The notes: generated from the sequence alone by a model not told the origin. A stretch of DNA of 7,306 bases from an archaeon (GCA_021806865.1 JAKAPU010000139.1:1-7306); one strand, 5' to 3'. Shown: positions 1 to 6,397, counted from the first letter of the stretch. Program-made: numbers and translations.

Positions 1-425
1 GTGCAAACTATGGAATGGGCCGGAGAGCTGGGACTTTCGGGGCGTTCTTGTTGGCTGCCTACGATCAGAAAGCGGACATGTTCAGAACAACAACGAAGGT
101 GGGAACTGGTTTCACCGACAGCGATCTTGAAAATCTGACAAAGCTCCTTTCCGCTCACGAAATAAAACAGCCCAATCCGAGAGTTGATGCCAAAGTAAGC
201 TCGCAGGTCTGGTTTGAACCGGCAGTTGTGATAGAAGTGCTACCTGCGGAGATAACGCTGAGCCCAATTTACACAGCAGGGCTCAACATGGTACGAAAGG
301 AAAGTGGGTTCGCGTTGAGATTCCCCAAGTTCACCGGACGTATTCGCGATGACAAGGCACCCGAGGACGCAACCACAGTCAAGGAGATCTTCGAGCTCTA
401 TCAAAAGCAAACCAAGCATATGTGA
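1..425 (+). CDS. lig: ATP-dependent DNA ligase, C-terminal fragment (5' end outside window)
   Basis: This is the last 140 or so residues of an ATP-dependent DNA ligase, which seals nicks via ligase-AMP and DNA-AMP intermediates. The frame is already open at base 3 (reading A-N-Y-G before the first Met), so the gene starts to the left and its adenylation domain with the active-site Lys is not visible. What remains is the OB-fold domain. The GRRAGTFGAFLLAAYD block and the KVGTGFTDSDLENL block are both typical of the LigI/archaeal family. The C-terminal signature FPKFTGRIRDDKAPEDATT (motif VI region) is followed by the usual EIFELYQKQ tail and a TGA stop. The WFEPAVVIEVLPAEITLSP segment also matches the family. 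No frameshift or odd residue is seen. The next gene begins 52 nt downstream on the same strand and may be co-transcribed. The family assignment is secure; the replicative role is inferred from the family in archaea. Confidence 0.95.
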   Translation, partial: ANYGMGRRAGTFGAFLLAAYDQKADMFRTTTKVGTGFTDSDLENLTKLLSAHEIKQPNPRVDAKVSSQVWFEPAVVIEVLPAEITLSPIYTAGLNMVRKESGFALRFPKFTGRIRDDKAPEDATTVKEIFELYQKQTKHM

Positions 426-477
426 ACATCAAGAAGTGCGAAACTAAATTTGGAGTGGCCATAGGGGTTCGCTGAGT

Positions 478-978
478 TTGAGCAATGCTGTTTCAATTTT
501 TCTCCTGGACGCACTTGACTCGAAGATACTTAACCAAGCGATGCTCCAGGTGACCCGAGCTGGAATCTCTGCAGATTATGCGGGTGAGGTTAGCTGCGAG
601 AAGGGCTTTGATGCTAGGAGAACACAGTGGAGAGCAGACATTCTACTCTCAGCTTGCTTGAACGAAGTGGTGCAGAAGGGCCAGTTGTCGTTAATCATTA
701 CCGAGAGAGATCTATACGCTGCATCCTTGAACTTTGTTTTCGGACTAGCCAGAAGAGACTTGCAAGCAGCTATTGTCTCTTGGCAGAGGTTAAGAGACGA
801 CAATGTCAGCATATTCGCTGATAGACTAGCAAAAGAGATCGTTCATGAGGTTGGTCATCTGCAAGGATTAGGGCACTGTCCAGACCCAAGCTGCGTAATG
901 TGGTTTTCCAACACATTGGGGGAGACAGATACAAAGGGAATAAACTTCTGCCACATTTGTCGAGGAAAAGTACTATGA
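478..978 (+). CDS. amzA: Archaemetzincin, zinc metalloprotease
   Basis: A complete 166-residue archaemetzincin, a predicted cytosolic zinc-dependent peptidase of the metzincin clan. The zinc site is HEVGHLQGLGHC: His123, Glu124 and His127 from HExxH, then His133. It is followed by the family's cysteine set, Cys134, Cys139 (with Met141 of the Met-turn in CVM), Cys158 and Cys161 (CHIC), which binds a second structural zinc. The DLYAASLNFVFGLA segment before it matches the conserved mid-domain of the family, and RLAKEIVHE leads into the active site. All key residues are intact, and there is no signal peptide. I chose the TTG at 478 because there is no in-frame ATG or GTG between the upstream stop (445-447) and the conserved VSIFLLDAL strand. 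A weak purine run (AGGGG) lies about 9 nt upstream. The true start could be a few codons earlier. The natural substrate of this family is not known. Confidence 0.93.
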   Translation: MSNAVSIFLLDALDSKILNQAMLQVTRAGISADYAGEVSCEKGFDARRTQWRADILLSACLNEVVQKGQLSLIITERDLYAASLNFVFGLARRDLQAAIVSWQRLRDDNVSIFADRLAKEIVHEVGHLQGLGHCPDPSCVMWFSNTLGETDTKGINFCHICRGKVL

Positions 979-1115
979 GTCTTCTGTCCCTTAAGGCAGC
1001 TCAACTGGCGTACGTCCTGCGTTGTGACATAAACAAAGACAACCTTTTTCCAATGGATTAGGCGGTTCGCTGTTACTCTCAGATCACTGAAGAACAAATG
1101 TTTCTCAGAATTCGA
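979..1115. other. Gap at the convergent junction after archaemetzincin
   Basis: With the doubtful minus-strand frame at 1116-1361 and its leader up to 1407, this makes about 430 nt without a secure gene between the archaemetzincin and the 3' end of the CapA-like gene. A 28-codon frame starts at 975 in an ATGA overlap with the archaemetzincin stop and ends at 1061, but shows nothing recognisable. A run of five T lies at 1044-1048 and could help end the plus-strand transcript. I see no tRNA, repeat or other RNA here. Confidence 0.5.
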
Positions 1116-1361
1116 TTACGATCTAATCCGTCGATTCTTCCTCCCCTTCTTCTTCCCACTCTTCTCCTTCTTCTTCATTTGACATGCTTCTATCACTGAA
1201 TACCTTGTTGGAATTAGGAGGTCGATCTGCTTTAGCCTACCTCTTTCATGTTCGACAAAGCCCAGTTTTCCTATAAATGATGAGTGGACGATTCTCAAAT
1301 CTGATAAACATCTTGAGAGGAAAAGATGGATCGGTTCGAGGTCATCACGTCCGTCAATCAC
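1116..1361 (-). CDS. Doubtful small basic protein, unrecognised
   Basis: An 81-codon frame on the same strand as, and 46 nt downstream of, the CapA-like gene. I recognise no family. The first 60 residues are a mixed, plausible globular sequence (for example the SSFIGKLGFVEHERGR stretch). The last 20 are very lysine/arginine rich (KKKEKSGKKKGRKNRR), as in nucleic-acid-binding tails. That tail is encoded by a simple GAA/AAG-type purine run, however, and low-complexity DNA of this kind keeps a frame open by chance. The GTG start at 1361 has no clear ribosome binding site, and the frame is open upstream to 1415, overlapping the end of the CapA-like gene. It could be a real small gene, a decayed remnant, or noise. 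Position and codon make-up alone do not decide. Confidence 0.3.
   Translation of the reverse strand: MIDGRDDLEPIHLFLSRCLSDLRIVHSSFIGKLGFVEHERGRLKQIDLLIPTRYSVIEACQMKKKEKSGKKKGRKNRRIRS
1135..1180. repeat. Homopyrimidine/homopurine tract
   Basis: 46 nt that are C or T on the plus strand except for two A (1158 and 1177), built from irregular TTC/CTT units. On the plus strand a pyrimidine-rich stretch downstream of archaemetzincin is a plausible site for factor-dependent or U-rich archaeal termination. On the minus strand it encodes the lysine-rich tail of the doubtful 81-codon frame. Confidence 0.6.
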
Positions 1362-1407
1362 TTGCGAATCTTCAATTCTGAGAGAAAAATTCGAGATACT
1401 TGCCTTG

Positions 1408-2391
1408 TTAGATATCTAGCTCGAGGTATCCAAACCCTTTTTCTTCTTTCCACAGGAAAGAAGCGTTCAACTTGCTAGACAAGAATTGCATTTTTTCCGA
1501 AATAGCATATCTTTCAGGTACGTGTGCCAATCTGGCACTGCAGTCCTCAATCATCGTAGGATAGAGCCTGAGGCGTGAGAAACTTGCGCCCTTTTTCTCT
1601 AAAACGAAAACAAATGATTCATCATTTCGTTCAACGGCGTCCACAGCATAGTCGTCGATAAAATCCCCAGTGCAGTAAAGTATGGGCCGTCTGTTGTATA
1701 TTTCTACTCCACGAAACACATGGCTTGAATGACCGAAAATAATGTCTGCACCAGCATCGATCAAGGAGTGAGCAAACCTCGTATGTTCCTCCGGTGGTTC
1801 GTAGCCCCAATTCGGACCCCAGTGTGCTGACACGATTAGCGTGTCCACTGCGGTCTTGGTCCGTTTCAAGATATCGATCAGTTTCTTTGCACGGTGGTCT
1901 CTCAGGTCGATCGGAACGTAGAAAATTCCTGGATTGTTCTCTCTTGCTTCCCACTCTGGCTGATTATCCGTGATGGCAACTATGCCAATCTTGCTCCCTT
2001 TGCACTGAGCAATCGCTGGCTCACTAGCCTCATCTGAGGAAAGGCCTGCTCCAGCATGATGTATTCCCTCCTTGTCCAGGGAGCGGAGCGTATCAGAAAG
2101 GGCCTCGTATCCGAAGTCAAGCGCATGATTATTGGCTAGCGAAACTGCACGGATGCCTGCAGTGCGTAACACCCTAACATTCTTTGAATCGGAACGAAAA
2201 TGGAATTCCTTGGGAGTGAGCGCACAGGGTTCCCCACGGTCAGAGATTGCACACTCCAGATTACACATTCCAAAGTCAACCTGATGAAAAATAGGTAGTG
2301 TGTCCCCCCACGCAGACTCTGGTGTCCGTGATCGTAGAGTTTCATTGACAATCCGACCAAGCATGACGTCGCCGACTAATGCCAGCTGCAC
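1408..2391 (-). CDS. CapA family protein (poly-gamma-glutamate capsule synthesis-like, metallophosphatase fold)
   Basis: A 327-residue protein of the CapA/PGA_cap family, which has a calcineurin-like metallophosphatase fold. In Bacillus, CapA/PgsA takes part in poly-gamma-glutamate synthesis and export, but most isolated homologues have no tested role. Visible family marks in order are GDVMLGR (residues 7-13, first metal-binding Asp), CNLECAIS (43-50, NLE metal ligand region), LANNHALDFG (85-94, Asn-His pair), SAHWGPNWGY (188-197), GHSSHVFRG (220-228) and the closing CTGDFIDDY (240-248). All expected His/Asp positions are present. There is no signal peptide or membrane anchor, so it looks cytosolic, unlike membrane-anchored Bacillus CapA, and no CapB/CapC partners are nearby. 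The GTG at 2391 is the only usable start: an in-frame stop lies just upstream (2398-2400) and the GDVMLGR strand follows directly. It ends TAA at 1408. Its substrate cannot be inferred. Confidence 0.9.
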   Translation of the reverse strand: MQLALVGDVMLGRIVNETLRSRTPESAWGDTLPIFHQVDFGMCNLECAISDRGEPCALTPKEFHFRSDSKNVRVLRTAGIRAVSLANNHALDFGYEALSDTLRSLDKEGIHHAGAGLSSDEASEPAIAQCKGSKIGIVAITDNQPEWEARENNPGIFYVPIDLRDHRAKKLIDILKRTKTAVDTLIVSAHWGPNWGYEPPEEHTRFAHSLIDAGADIIFGHSSHVFRGVEIYNRRPILYCTGDFIDDYAVDAVERNDESFVFVLEKKGASFSRLRLYPTMIEDCSARLAHVPERYAISEKMQFLSSKLNASFLWKEEKGFGYLELDI

Positions 2392-2687
2392 TCCAAACTA
2401 TCCCACCATGCAAAAGTGTTCCATAATTGGTTTACAGTAGCGTGATGTTACACAAACCAGAAGGCCATTACCAAATTTGAGAACCGAAAGGCTTGACTTG
2501 TTGTGCGAGTCAAGGTGACCAAGAAGAAATTCAGAAGTGGGTCTCGCCTCGATCCTTTAGGCAAACCAATAAGCGGCACAGAACAACCAGGTGACAGAGT
2601 CTCAACGACCCACGAAACACTCGATCACAAGTCTTTCTCAAGCCATCATCGAGTCTCCTGATGTTCAAGGATTTGCCGTTCTCGATT
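2392..2687. other. Intergenic region between PolX and CapA-like genes
   Basis: A 296-nt gap between two minus-strand genes. No frame longer than a dozen or so codons with a credible start was found on either strand, and nothing looks like a tRNA. It contains a perfect 7-bp hairpin (listed separately) and a wider pair, GTGGGTC at 2537-2543 with GACCCAC at 2607-2613, separated by 63 nt. The part nearest the CapA start has an AATTAT box (2423-2428, minus strand) about 32-37 nt before the GTG that could serve as a TATA element. The match is weak. Confidence 0.5.
2492..2514. repeat. Perfect 7-bp inverted repeat (hairpin)
   Basis: CTTGACT at 2492-2498 and AGTCAAG at 2508-2514 pair perfectly around a 9-nt loop. 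No T-run follows on either strand, so it is not a simple bacterial-type terminator. It lies between the PolX stop and the CapA-like start, about 100 nt before the latter, so an operator or an RNA hairpin in the CapA leader are both possible. Confidence 0.55.
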
Positions 2688-4424
2688 TCACGCAGATAAC
2701 GTCAGTGGAGATTTTACAAACTTTGCAAAATCTTTGAGCCCTCTGGTATTGACGATATTTTCAGTTCTCGCCCATCCTCTTCTCGCTTGACCGATGCCGA
2801 GTTCCAAGTAGTGGTAATTGATCTTCGTGTGAGAATCGGAACTTACTCCCAACTTTGCGCCAATTTCTATGGCTTTCTTGATGTGCTCGTCTCTCAGGTC
2901 AAGCCTATCGGGATACGAATCGATGTCCAGAATCGTCCCTGTATCTTTTGCCGCCTGAAAAATTCGTTCGATGTCTAGTTGAACGGGTTCTCTTCTTTGA
3001 ATTTGCCTTGAAGTCGGGTGATAGAGGATGTCGACATTTGGATTTTCAATTGCTCTCAATACCCTCTTGGTCATGTCGTCCTTATCCATGTTAAAGTGCG
3101 AGTGAATAGAAGCACCGACTACGTCCATATCCTCCAGCACCTTGTCCTCGATATCCAAACTACCATCTTTCAGAATGTTCAGCTCCACCCCCTTCAAAAT
3201 CTCAATTCCATCAATTTTTTGATTCAACTTTTCTATTTCCTTTCCCTGTTTCAACAGCATTTTCTCATTCATTCCTCCCGTCATGGCGAGGGACTTTGAA
3301 TGATCGGACATCACGATATACTCAAGGCCGATCTTCTTGGCTTCGAGCGCCATCTCTTCAATCGTGTTAGATCCGTCAGTCCAATTGGAGTGAACTTGCA
3401 GATCTCCTTTCAAATCATTGTAATCTACCAGCCTCGGTAGCTTGCCTTGTGAAGCGAGCTCTACCTCGCCCATGTTTTCCCTCAGCTCTGGTGGAATCCA
3501 TTGCAAACCAAGTTTCTTGTAGACAAGATTCTCATCTTCGCCTGCGAGAGCTTCTCCACCTCCTTTGAACAAACCATACTCGCTCAGCTTCCAACCTTTT
3601 GCCTGCGCGATCCTTCTTAGCGCAATGTTGTGATCCTTGCTGCCAGTGAAATATTGCATAGCAGCTCCGAAGCTTTGCTCTGGAACGACCCTCACGTCGA
3701 TTTGCATCCCGGTGTTCAGCTTGACTGAGGTTTTTGTTTCGCCTTCACCGATTATGCTGGCAACTTCTGGCATTGATACGAAGAAATTCATCACCTTTTT
3801 CGGATTGTCAGAAACAACCAGAAAATCCGCATCGCCTATTGTTTCCTTCATTCTCCTGACCGAGCCTGCAACGAAAGCTTTCCTCACGCCAGGAAACAAT
3901 CGCAGGCGGTTCTCTATTTCACGGATGAAAGGCAGGGTGAATCCAAGAACGTACCTGTTCTTACTTCTCTTTGCGAAATCTATCCCCTTCAGGAGATTCT
4001 GTTCCGTCTTCTCTTGAAACCCAGGAAGTTTGCAGACCTTGTGCGAGATGCAGGCTTGCTCGAGGTCCTCGATGTTTCTTATCTTGAGGTCCTCCCACAG
4101 CATTTTGATCTTCTTCGGCCCGAGTCCCTCTATTCCCGAAAGACTGTCGAGATCCACGGGGATTTTCTTCTTCAAAGTTTCGTAGTATTCGAGTTTACCA
4201 GTGGTTATCATCTCCTGTATTTTTTCTGCGATGCTCTGACCAACGGCTGGAATCTCCATCAGAGCTTCCAGACCGCCCTTCTTGTAAATCTCTTCGACTT
4301 CCTCTTCCAATGCTTCTATGGATCTGGCTGCTTTTTCGTAGGCTCGCGGCTTGAATTGGACGTTATCCATTTCAAGGAAAATGGCGATCTTGCTCAGGAT
4401 GCTTGCGACTTCGTAGTTTCTCAC
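2688..4424 (-). CDS. polX: DNA polymerase/3'-5' exonuclease PolX (family X polymerase with PHP domain)
   Basis: A complete 578-residue family X DNA polymerase fused to a PHP-type metal-dependent nuclease, the usual PolX length and layout. The family fills short gaps, notably in base-excision repair and end processing, with 3'-5' exonuclease and AP-site activities in characterised bacterial members. Residues 1-80 are the helix-hairpin-helix 8-kDa domain (AVGQSIAEKI at 60-69), and a second HhH, GIEGLGPKKI, is at 97-106. The palm has GSVRR (187-191), the metal-binding pair Asp198/Asp200 in GDADFLVV, and the third Asp243 in QIDVRVV. The PHP domain runs from about 335: GDLQVHSNWTDG (340-351), SDHS (373-376), KGVELN (411-416), SIHSHF (439-444), YHP (468-470) and SSDSH (528-532). 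The first His of the usual HxH is Gln343, which I recall as common in PolX. The GTG start is supported by AAGGGAG 5 nt upstream. The stop is TGA at 2688. The preceding 75-codon frame ends 34 nt upstream, so co-transcription is likely. Confidence 0.96.
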   Translation of the reverse strand: MRNYEVASILSKIAIFLEMDNVQFKPRAYEKAARSIEALEEEVEEIYKKGGLEALMEIPAVGQSIAEKIQEMITTGKLEYYETLKKKIPVDLDSLSGIEGLGPKKIKMLWEDLKIRNIEDLEQACISHKVCKLPGFQEKTEQNLLKGIDFAKRSKNRYVLGFTLPFIREIENRLRLFPGVRKAFVAGSVRRMKETIGDADFLVVSDNPKKVMNFFVSMPEVASIIGEGETKTSVKLNTGMQIDVRVVPEQSFGAAMQYFTGSKDHNIALRRIAQAKGWKLSEYGLFKGGGEALAGEDENLVYKKLGLQWIPPELRENMGEVELASQGKLPRLVDYNDLKGDLQVHSNWTDGSNTIEEMALEAKKIGLEYIVMSDHSKSLAMTGGMNEKMLLKQGKEIEKLNQKIDGIEILKGVELNILKDGSLDIEDKVLEDMDVVGASIHSHFNMDKDDMTKRVLRAIENPNVDILYHPTSRQIQRREPVQLDIERIFQAAKDTGTILDIDSYPDRLDLRDEHIKKAIEIGAKLGVSSDSHTKINYHYLELGIGQARRGWARTENIVNTRGLKDFAKFVKSPLTLSA

Positions 4425-4429
4425 TGAAA

Positions 4430-4436
4430 CTCCCTT
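4430..4436 (-). promoter_or_regulatory. Ribosome binding site of PolX
   Basis: AAGGGAG on the minus strand, 5 nt before the GTG at 4424. It is the clearest Shine-Dalgarno-like site in the window and fixes the GTG as the PolX start. It also fits internal translation in a polycistronic message rather than a leaderless transcript. Confidence 0.6.
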
Positions 4437-4458
4437 CTATCTTGGGAAGGCCATAAGA

Positions 4459-4686
4459 TCAAGGTGCATGCATTTGTTTTGACAGAACTTCTCTCAAATC
4501 TTTGTGTTCTTTCTCCGAAATGTTCACCAGTGTTTCGCGCTCTCTTTCCGATAAACTGTCCCAGAATTTCTTCATATCTTCAGAAACTTCGTATTCTAGG
4601 TAACCTTCACTTAGAGCAGGAGGAGGTTCCTTCGCAAGTTCATACAAACCTATCTTGAACACGTTCGGAACTCTGATCACAGCCAA
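4459..4686 (-). CDS. Small hypothetical protein upstream of PolX
   Basis: 75 codons ending TGA 34 nt before the PolX start on the same strand. I recognise no family. The N-terminal third (AVIRVPNVFKIGLYELAKEP) could be a strand-helix unit. From residue 35 on it is highly charged and helix-prone (EDMKKFWDSLSERERE, then EKEHKDLREVLSKQ), which could form a helical pair or short coiled coil. The TTG at 4686 is the first conventional start after the in-frame TGA at 4705-4707; a GTG two codons later (4680) is equally possible. The six codons between that TGA and the TTG are also open, so the frame is continuous with the 77-codon frame upstream apart from one stop. It may therefore be the 3' part of a broken gene. 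The coding look is better than for the neighbouring short frames. Confidence 0.55.
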   Translation of the reverse strand: MAVIRVPNVFKIGLYELAKEPPPALSEGYLEYEVSEDMKKFWDSLSERERETLVNISEKEHKDLREVLSKQMHAP

Positions 4687-4704
4687 ACCTGTCGCCTCTG
4701 CAAT

Positions 4705-4938
4705 TCACCAAACGGAGTTAACGAGTCCTCCGTCAAGATCGTTTGATAGCATGAGTAGAAAGATGTCGGATAGATGAATTAAAGTGAGTAGACAATTTTC
4801 AAAATTGATAATGCAAGATTCGGCAGTATACTCGGAATCCTTCTTAAAATCTTCAATGAACTGTGGTAACTTATTCACCCAAGTGAGACCAGTTGAAAAA
4901 CTCCTAGGCGAATTTGTGTCTTTGGACTTACGACCCAA
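4705..4938 (-). CDS. Doubtful small frame upstream of and in register with the 4459-4686 gene
   Basis: 77 codons from a TTG at 4938 (or from a GTG near 4887 in the VNKLPQF segment) to a TGA at 4705. No family is recognised. The second half has a hydrophobic helix-like stretch, CLLTLIHLSDIFLLML, which could be a buried helix or a weak membrane segment. It is in the same reading frame as the next small gene, separated by a single TGA plus six open codons. Upstream it collides with another frame that starts at an ATGA overlap with the PurM-N-like gene. The DNA here looks more AT-rich than the genes around it. It could be a real small gene, the 5' portion of a gene cut by a nonsense mutation, or non-coding DNA. 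No ribosome binding site is evident. Confidence 0.3.
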   Translation of the reverse strand: MGRKSKDTNSPRSFSTGLTWVNKLPQFIEDFKKDSEYTAESCIINFENCLLTLIHLSDIFLLMLSNDLDGGLVNSVW

Positions 4939-4982
4939 CCTAGTTTGATGGGGCTATGTAGCAGAACAAACACTCTCTTCAT
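4875..4982 (-). CDS. Possible 35-codon frame starting at ATGA overlap
   Basis: An ATG at 4982 overlaps the TGA stop of the PurM-N-like gene (ATGA), a common arrangement for translationally coupled neighbours. The peptide begins MKRVFVLLHSPIKLGW, which resembles the first beta strand of a Rossmann-like or hydrolase-type fold, but stops after 35 codons at 4875. The 77-codon frame overlaps its second half in a different phase. If this start is genuine, the gene has probably lost its frame. If not, it is chance. Confidence 0.2.
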   Translation of the reverse strand: MKRVFVLLHSPIKLGWVVSPKTQIRLGVFQLVSLG

Positions 4983-5467
4983 TGTCTTCCTTTGGCAACA
5001 GCTGGCCGCTTATTGCTGGTTCCAATCATTGTCGCAACGATGGTCATCTTATCCAGCCAGGGCGTTATCTCGGTGTGACCCTTTGCCACTGTAATGCCTA
5101 ATTTGGTTGCAGCTGTTACGATCTCGGACACGGCATGTTTGATTTCTTTTACGGGCATTCCTTTTGGGAAAAGTACTATTGGGGCGATAAGTCTTGGTGT
5201 TGCGTCAGCAGACCTTAGCTTTTCAGTCAACTCGAGAATGAGTTTGAATGCAAGATCCTCGCCGAAGCCCCTCTGCGAACCAGAGACAATCACAATGTAT
5301 TGTCCTCGAGATTTGATAATCGCAGCATCCATGCCAATTCTATTGGTCGGTGCGTACAACTCGCCGTGCGGTATTGATTCGAGTATGGGTTTGAGGATCT
5401 CAAGAGAAAGTTTTCCTTCCGCTTGTTCGCTTCGACGAGTTGGCAATTTTTCCGGTAAGCACCTCAA
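4979..5467 (-). CDS. AIR synthase-related protein, N-terminal (PurM-N-like) domain only
   Basis: 162 residues resembling the N-terminal domain of the PurM/HypE/SelD/ThiL superfamily. Matching elements are the opening GKLSLEILKPILESI (18-32, family GKL...L...L), GMDAAII (45-51, family GeDAAvi), ATPRLIAPIVLFP (89-101, family GA-P...lllP), a helix EIKHAVSEIVTAATKLG (108-124), and VAKGHTEIT (127-135, family vvGGHTE). The ATP-binding C-terminal half of the fold is absent, since the protein stops 12 residues after the MIGT strand and the DNA beyond does not encode it in any frame. The acidic residue of GeDA is Met, and the usual DPI and N-D-I metal/substrate motifs between residues 60 and 88 are not recognisable, so catalysis is doubtful. 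It may be a binding or regulatory protein, or pair with another subunit. The TTG at 5467 is a tentative start 25 nt after the SDR stop; an ATT upstream is possible. Confidence 0.65.
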   Translation of the reverse strand: MRCLPEKLPTRRSEQAEGKLSLEILKPILESIPHGELYAPTNRIGMDAAIIKSRGQYIVIVSGSQRGFGEDLAFKLILELTEKLRSADATPRLIAPIVLFPKGMPVKEIKHAVSEIVTAATKLGITVAKGHTEITPWLDKMTIVATMIGTSNKRPAVAKGRQ

Positions 5468-5492
5468 TGAAGAAGATAGAATAACAGATCGC

Positions 5493-6356
5493 TTAAACCC
5501 CTAGGCCGGTAAGCTGGGCACTCACTCGCCAGAGGCGCGCCCTAATATCTTCATCATAGGAATGCATTGACGAACTCGTAGATTGACAGTTTATGAAATA
5601 CTTACCACTCACTTTCTCGACTTCTGGCGAGGAGGCGAGATAGACCACTGTTCTTGCCCCTTTCTCTGGACTTGCAAAGAAGAGCTTTACAAACGAGTAG
5701 CCAAGACCTGCAAGTCCTCTATTGCCGTGTCCCAAATCTGTCCTAATAGCACCGGGATGCAAGGCGTTGACCGTTACTCCCGTCCCTTCCAGTCTCCTTG
5801 CAAGTTCGTAAGTGAACATGATTACGGCTAGCTTGGAGTTGCTGTAGGCAGCCCATCCACCAAACTTTCTGTCGCCGTTTAGGTCGTCGAAGTTGATCTT
5901 CCCGCCGCTCTCAGTTGCGGAAGCGACGTTGACAATGCGCGAGGGAGCGCTTGATTTCAGAACATCGAGCAAGAGGTTTGTCAAAAGAAAAACGGACAGA
6001 TAGTTGACTGCGAATGTGGTTTCTATACCGTCCACCGTCTTGATGTGCTTTGTGAGAAAAACTCCTGCGTCGTTTATTAGCATGTGAAGCTGTTTGAATC
6101 TGTCCTTGAAATCAGCTACAAGCTTTCGAATTAATTCTTGCGAGGATAGATCAGCATTGAGGAGAAAGACCGAGTCGTTTCTGCTCAGTTGTTTCACTTC
6201 CTTGAGTACGGTCTCCCCTTTTGTCTGATTACGAGCCACCATGACTACAGTTGTACCAAGCTTCGCAAGCGCGATCGTGGTAGCCTTTCCTATTCCAGAA
6301 GTGGCTCCGGTGATTAGACAGGTTCTTCCAGCTAGGGTGGTGTCTGGTTGTGTCAT
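5493..6356 (-). CDS. Short-chain dehydrogenase/reductase (SDR), retinol dehydrogenase-like
   Basis: A 287-residue classical SDR oxidoreductase, NAD(P)-dependent with unknown substrate. Marks in order are the cofactor glycine motif TGATSGIG (16-23), basic Arg in VMVARN that suggests NADP(H) preference, NADLS (67-71), NDAG (95-98, where NNAG is usual), the tetrad Asn in FAVNYLS (Asn118), catalytic Ser146 in IVNVASA, Tyr171 and Lys175 in AAYSNSKLA, and HPGAIRTDL after it. The FDDLNGDRKF insertion and the HPG motif group it with the retinol dehydrogenase/WWOX-like subgroup, common in bacteria and archaea. The frame is open upstream to an ATG at 6437, but I chose the ATG at 6356: it lies 15 residues before the nucleotide-binding motif, as is typical, and the upstream 27 codons do not look like SDR sequence and would cover the likely promoter. 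Its stop is 25 nt before the PurM-N-like gene, so the two probably share a transcript. Confidence 0.92.
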   Translation of the reverse strand: MTQPDTTLAGRTCLITGATSGIGKATTIALAKLGTTVVMVARNQTKGETVLKEVKQLSRNDSVFLLNADLSSQELIRKLVADFKDRFKQLHMLINDAGVFLTKHIKTVDGIETTFAVNYLSVFLLTNLLLDVLKSSAPSRIVNVASATESGGKINFDDLNGDRKFGGWAAYSNSKLAVIMFTYELARRLEGTGVTVNALHPGAIRTDLGHGNRGLAGLGYSFVKLFFASPEKGARTVVYLASSPEVEKVSGKYFINCQSTSSSMHSYDEDIRARLWRVSAQLTGLGV

Positions 6357-6397
6357 ACTAAGTCGGAGTTCTTGATCATTAAGAAAAGCACACCGCC

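Noticed and set aside
576..1097. Minus-strand frames across and beyond archaemetzincin
   Set aside because: The first lies wholly opposite the archaemetzincin zinc-protease frame, and the second extends past its end without any recognisable motif or start signal.
1631..2360. Second-phase minus-strand frames inside the CapA-like gene
   Set aside because: They overlap a complete, motif-bearing CapA-like frame on the same strand; their cysteine/arginine-rich composition is typical of out-of-phase reading.
2392..2687. tRNA or C/D-box RNA in the PolX-CapA gap
   Set aside because: A GTGATGT near 2442 resembles a C box, but there is no properly placed D box, and no T-loop or anticodon-arm pattern of a tRNA was found.
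3018..4427. Several long plus-strand open frames opposite PolX (for example 4014-4427 and 3637-4017)
   Set aside because: They are antisense shadows of a clearly conserved PolX gene; their translations are rich in Phe/Leu/Ser, as expected for reverse-strand reading, and match no family.
5094..5504. A 136-codon plus-strand frame opposite the PurM-N-like gene
   Set aside because: It is the antisense shadow of the PurM-N-like frame, which carries recognisable family motifs while this one carries none.
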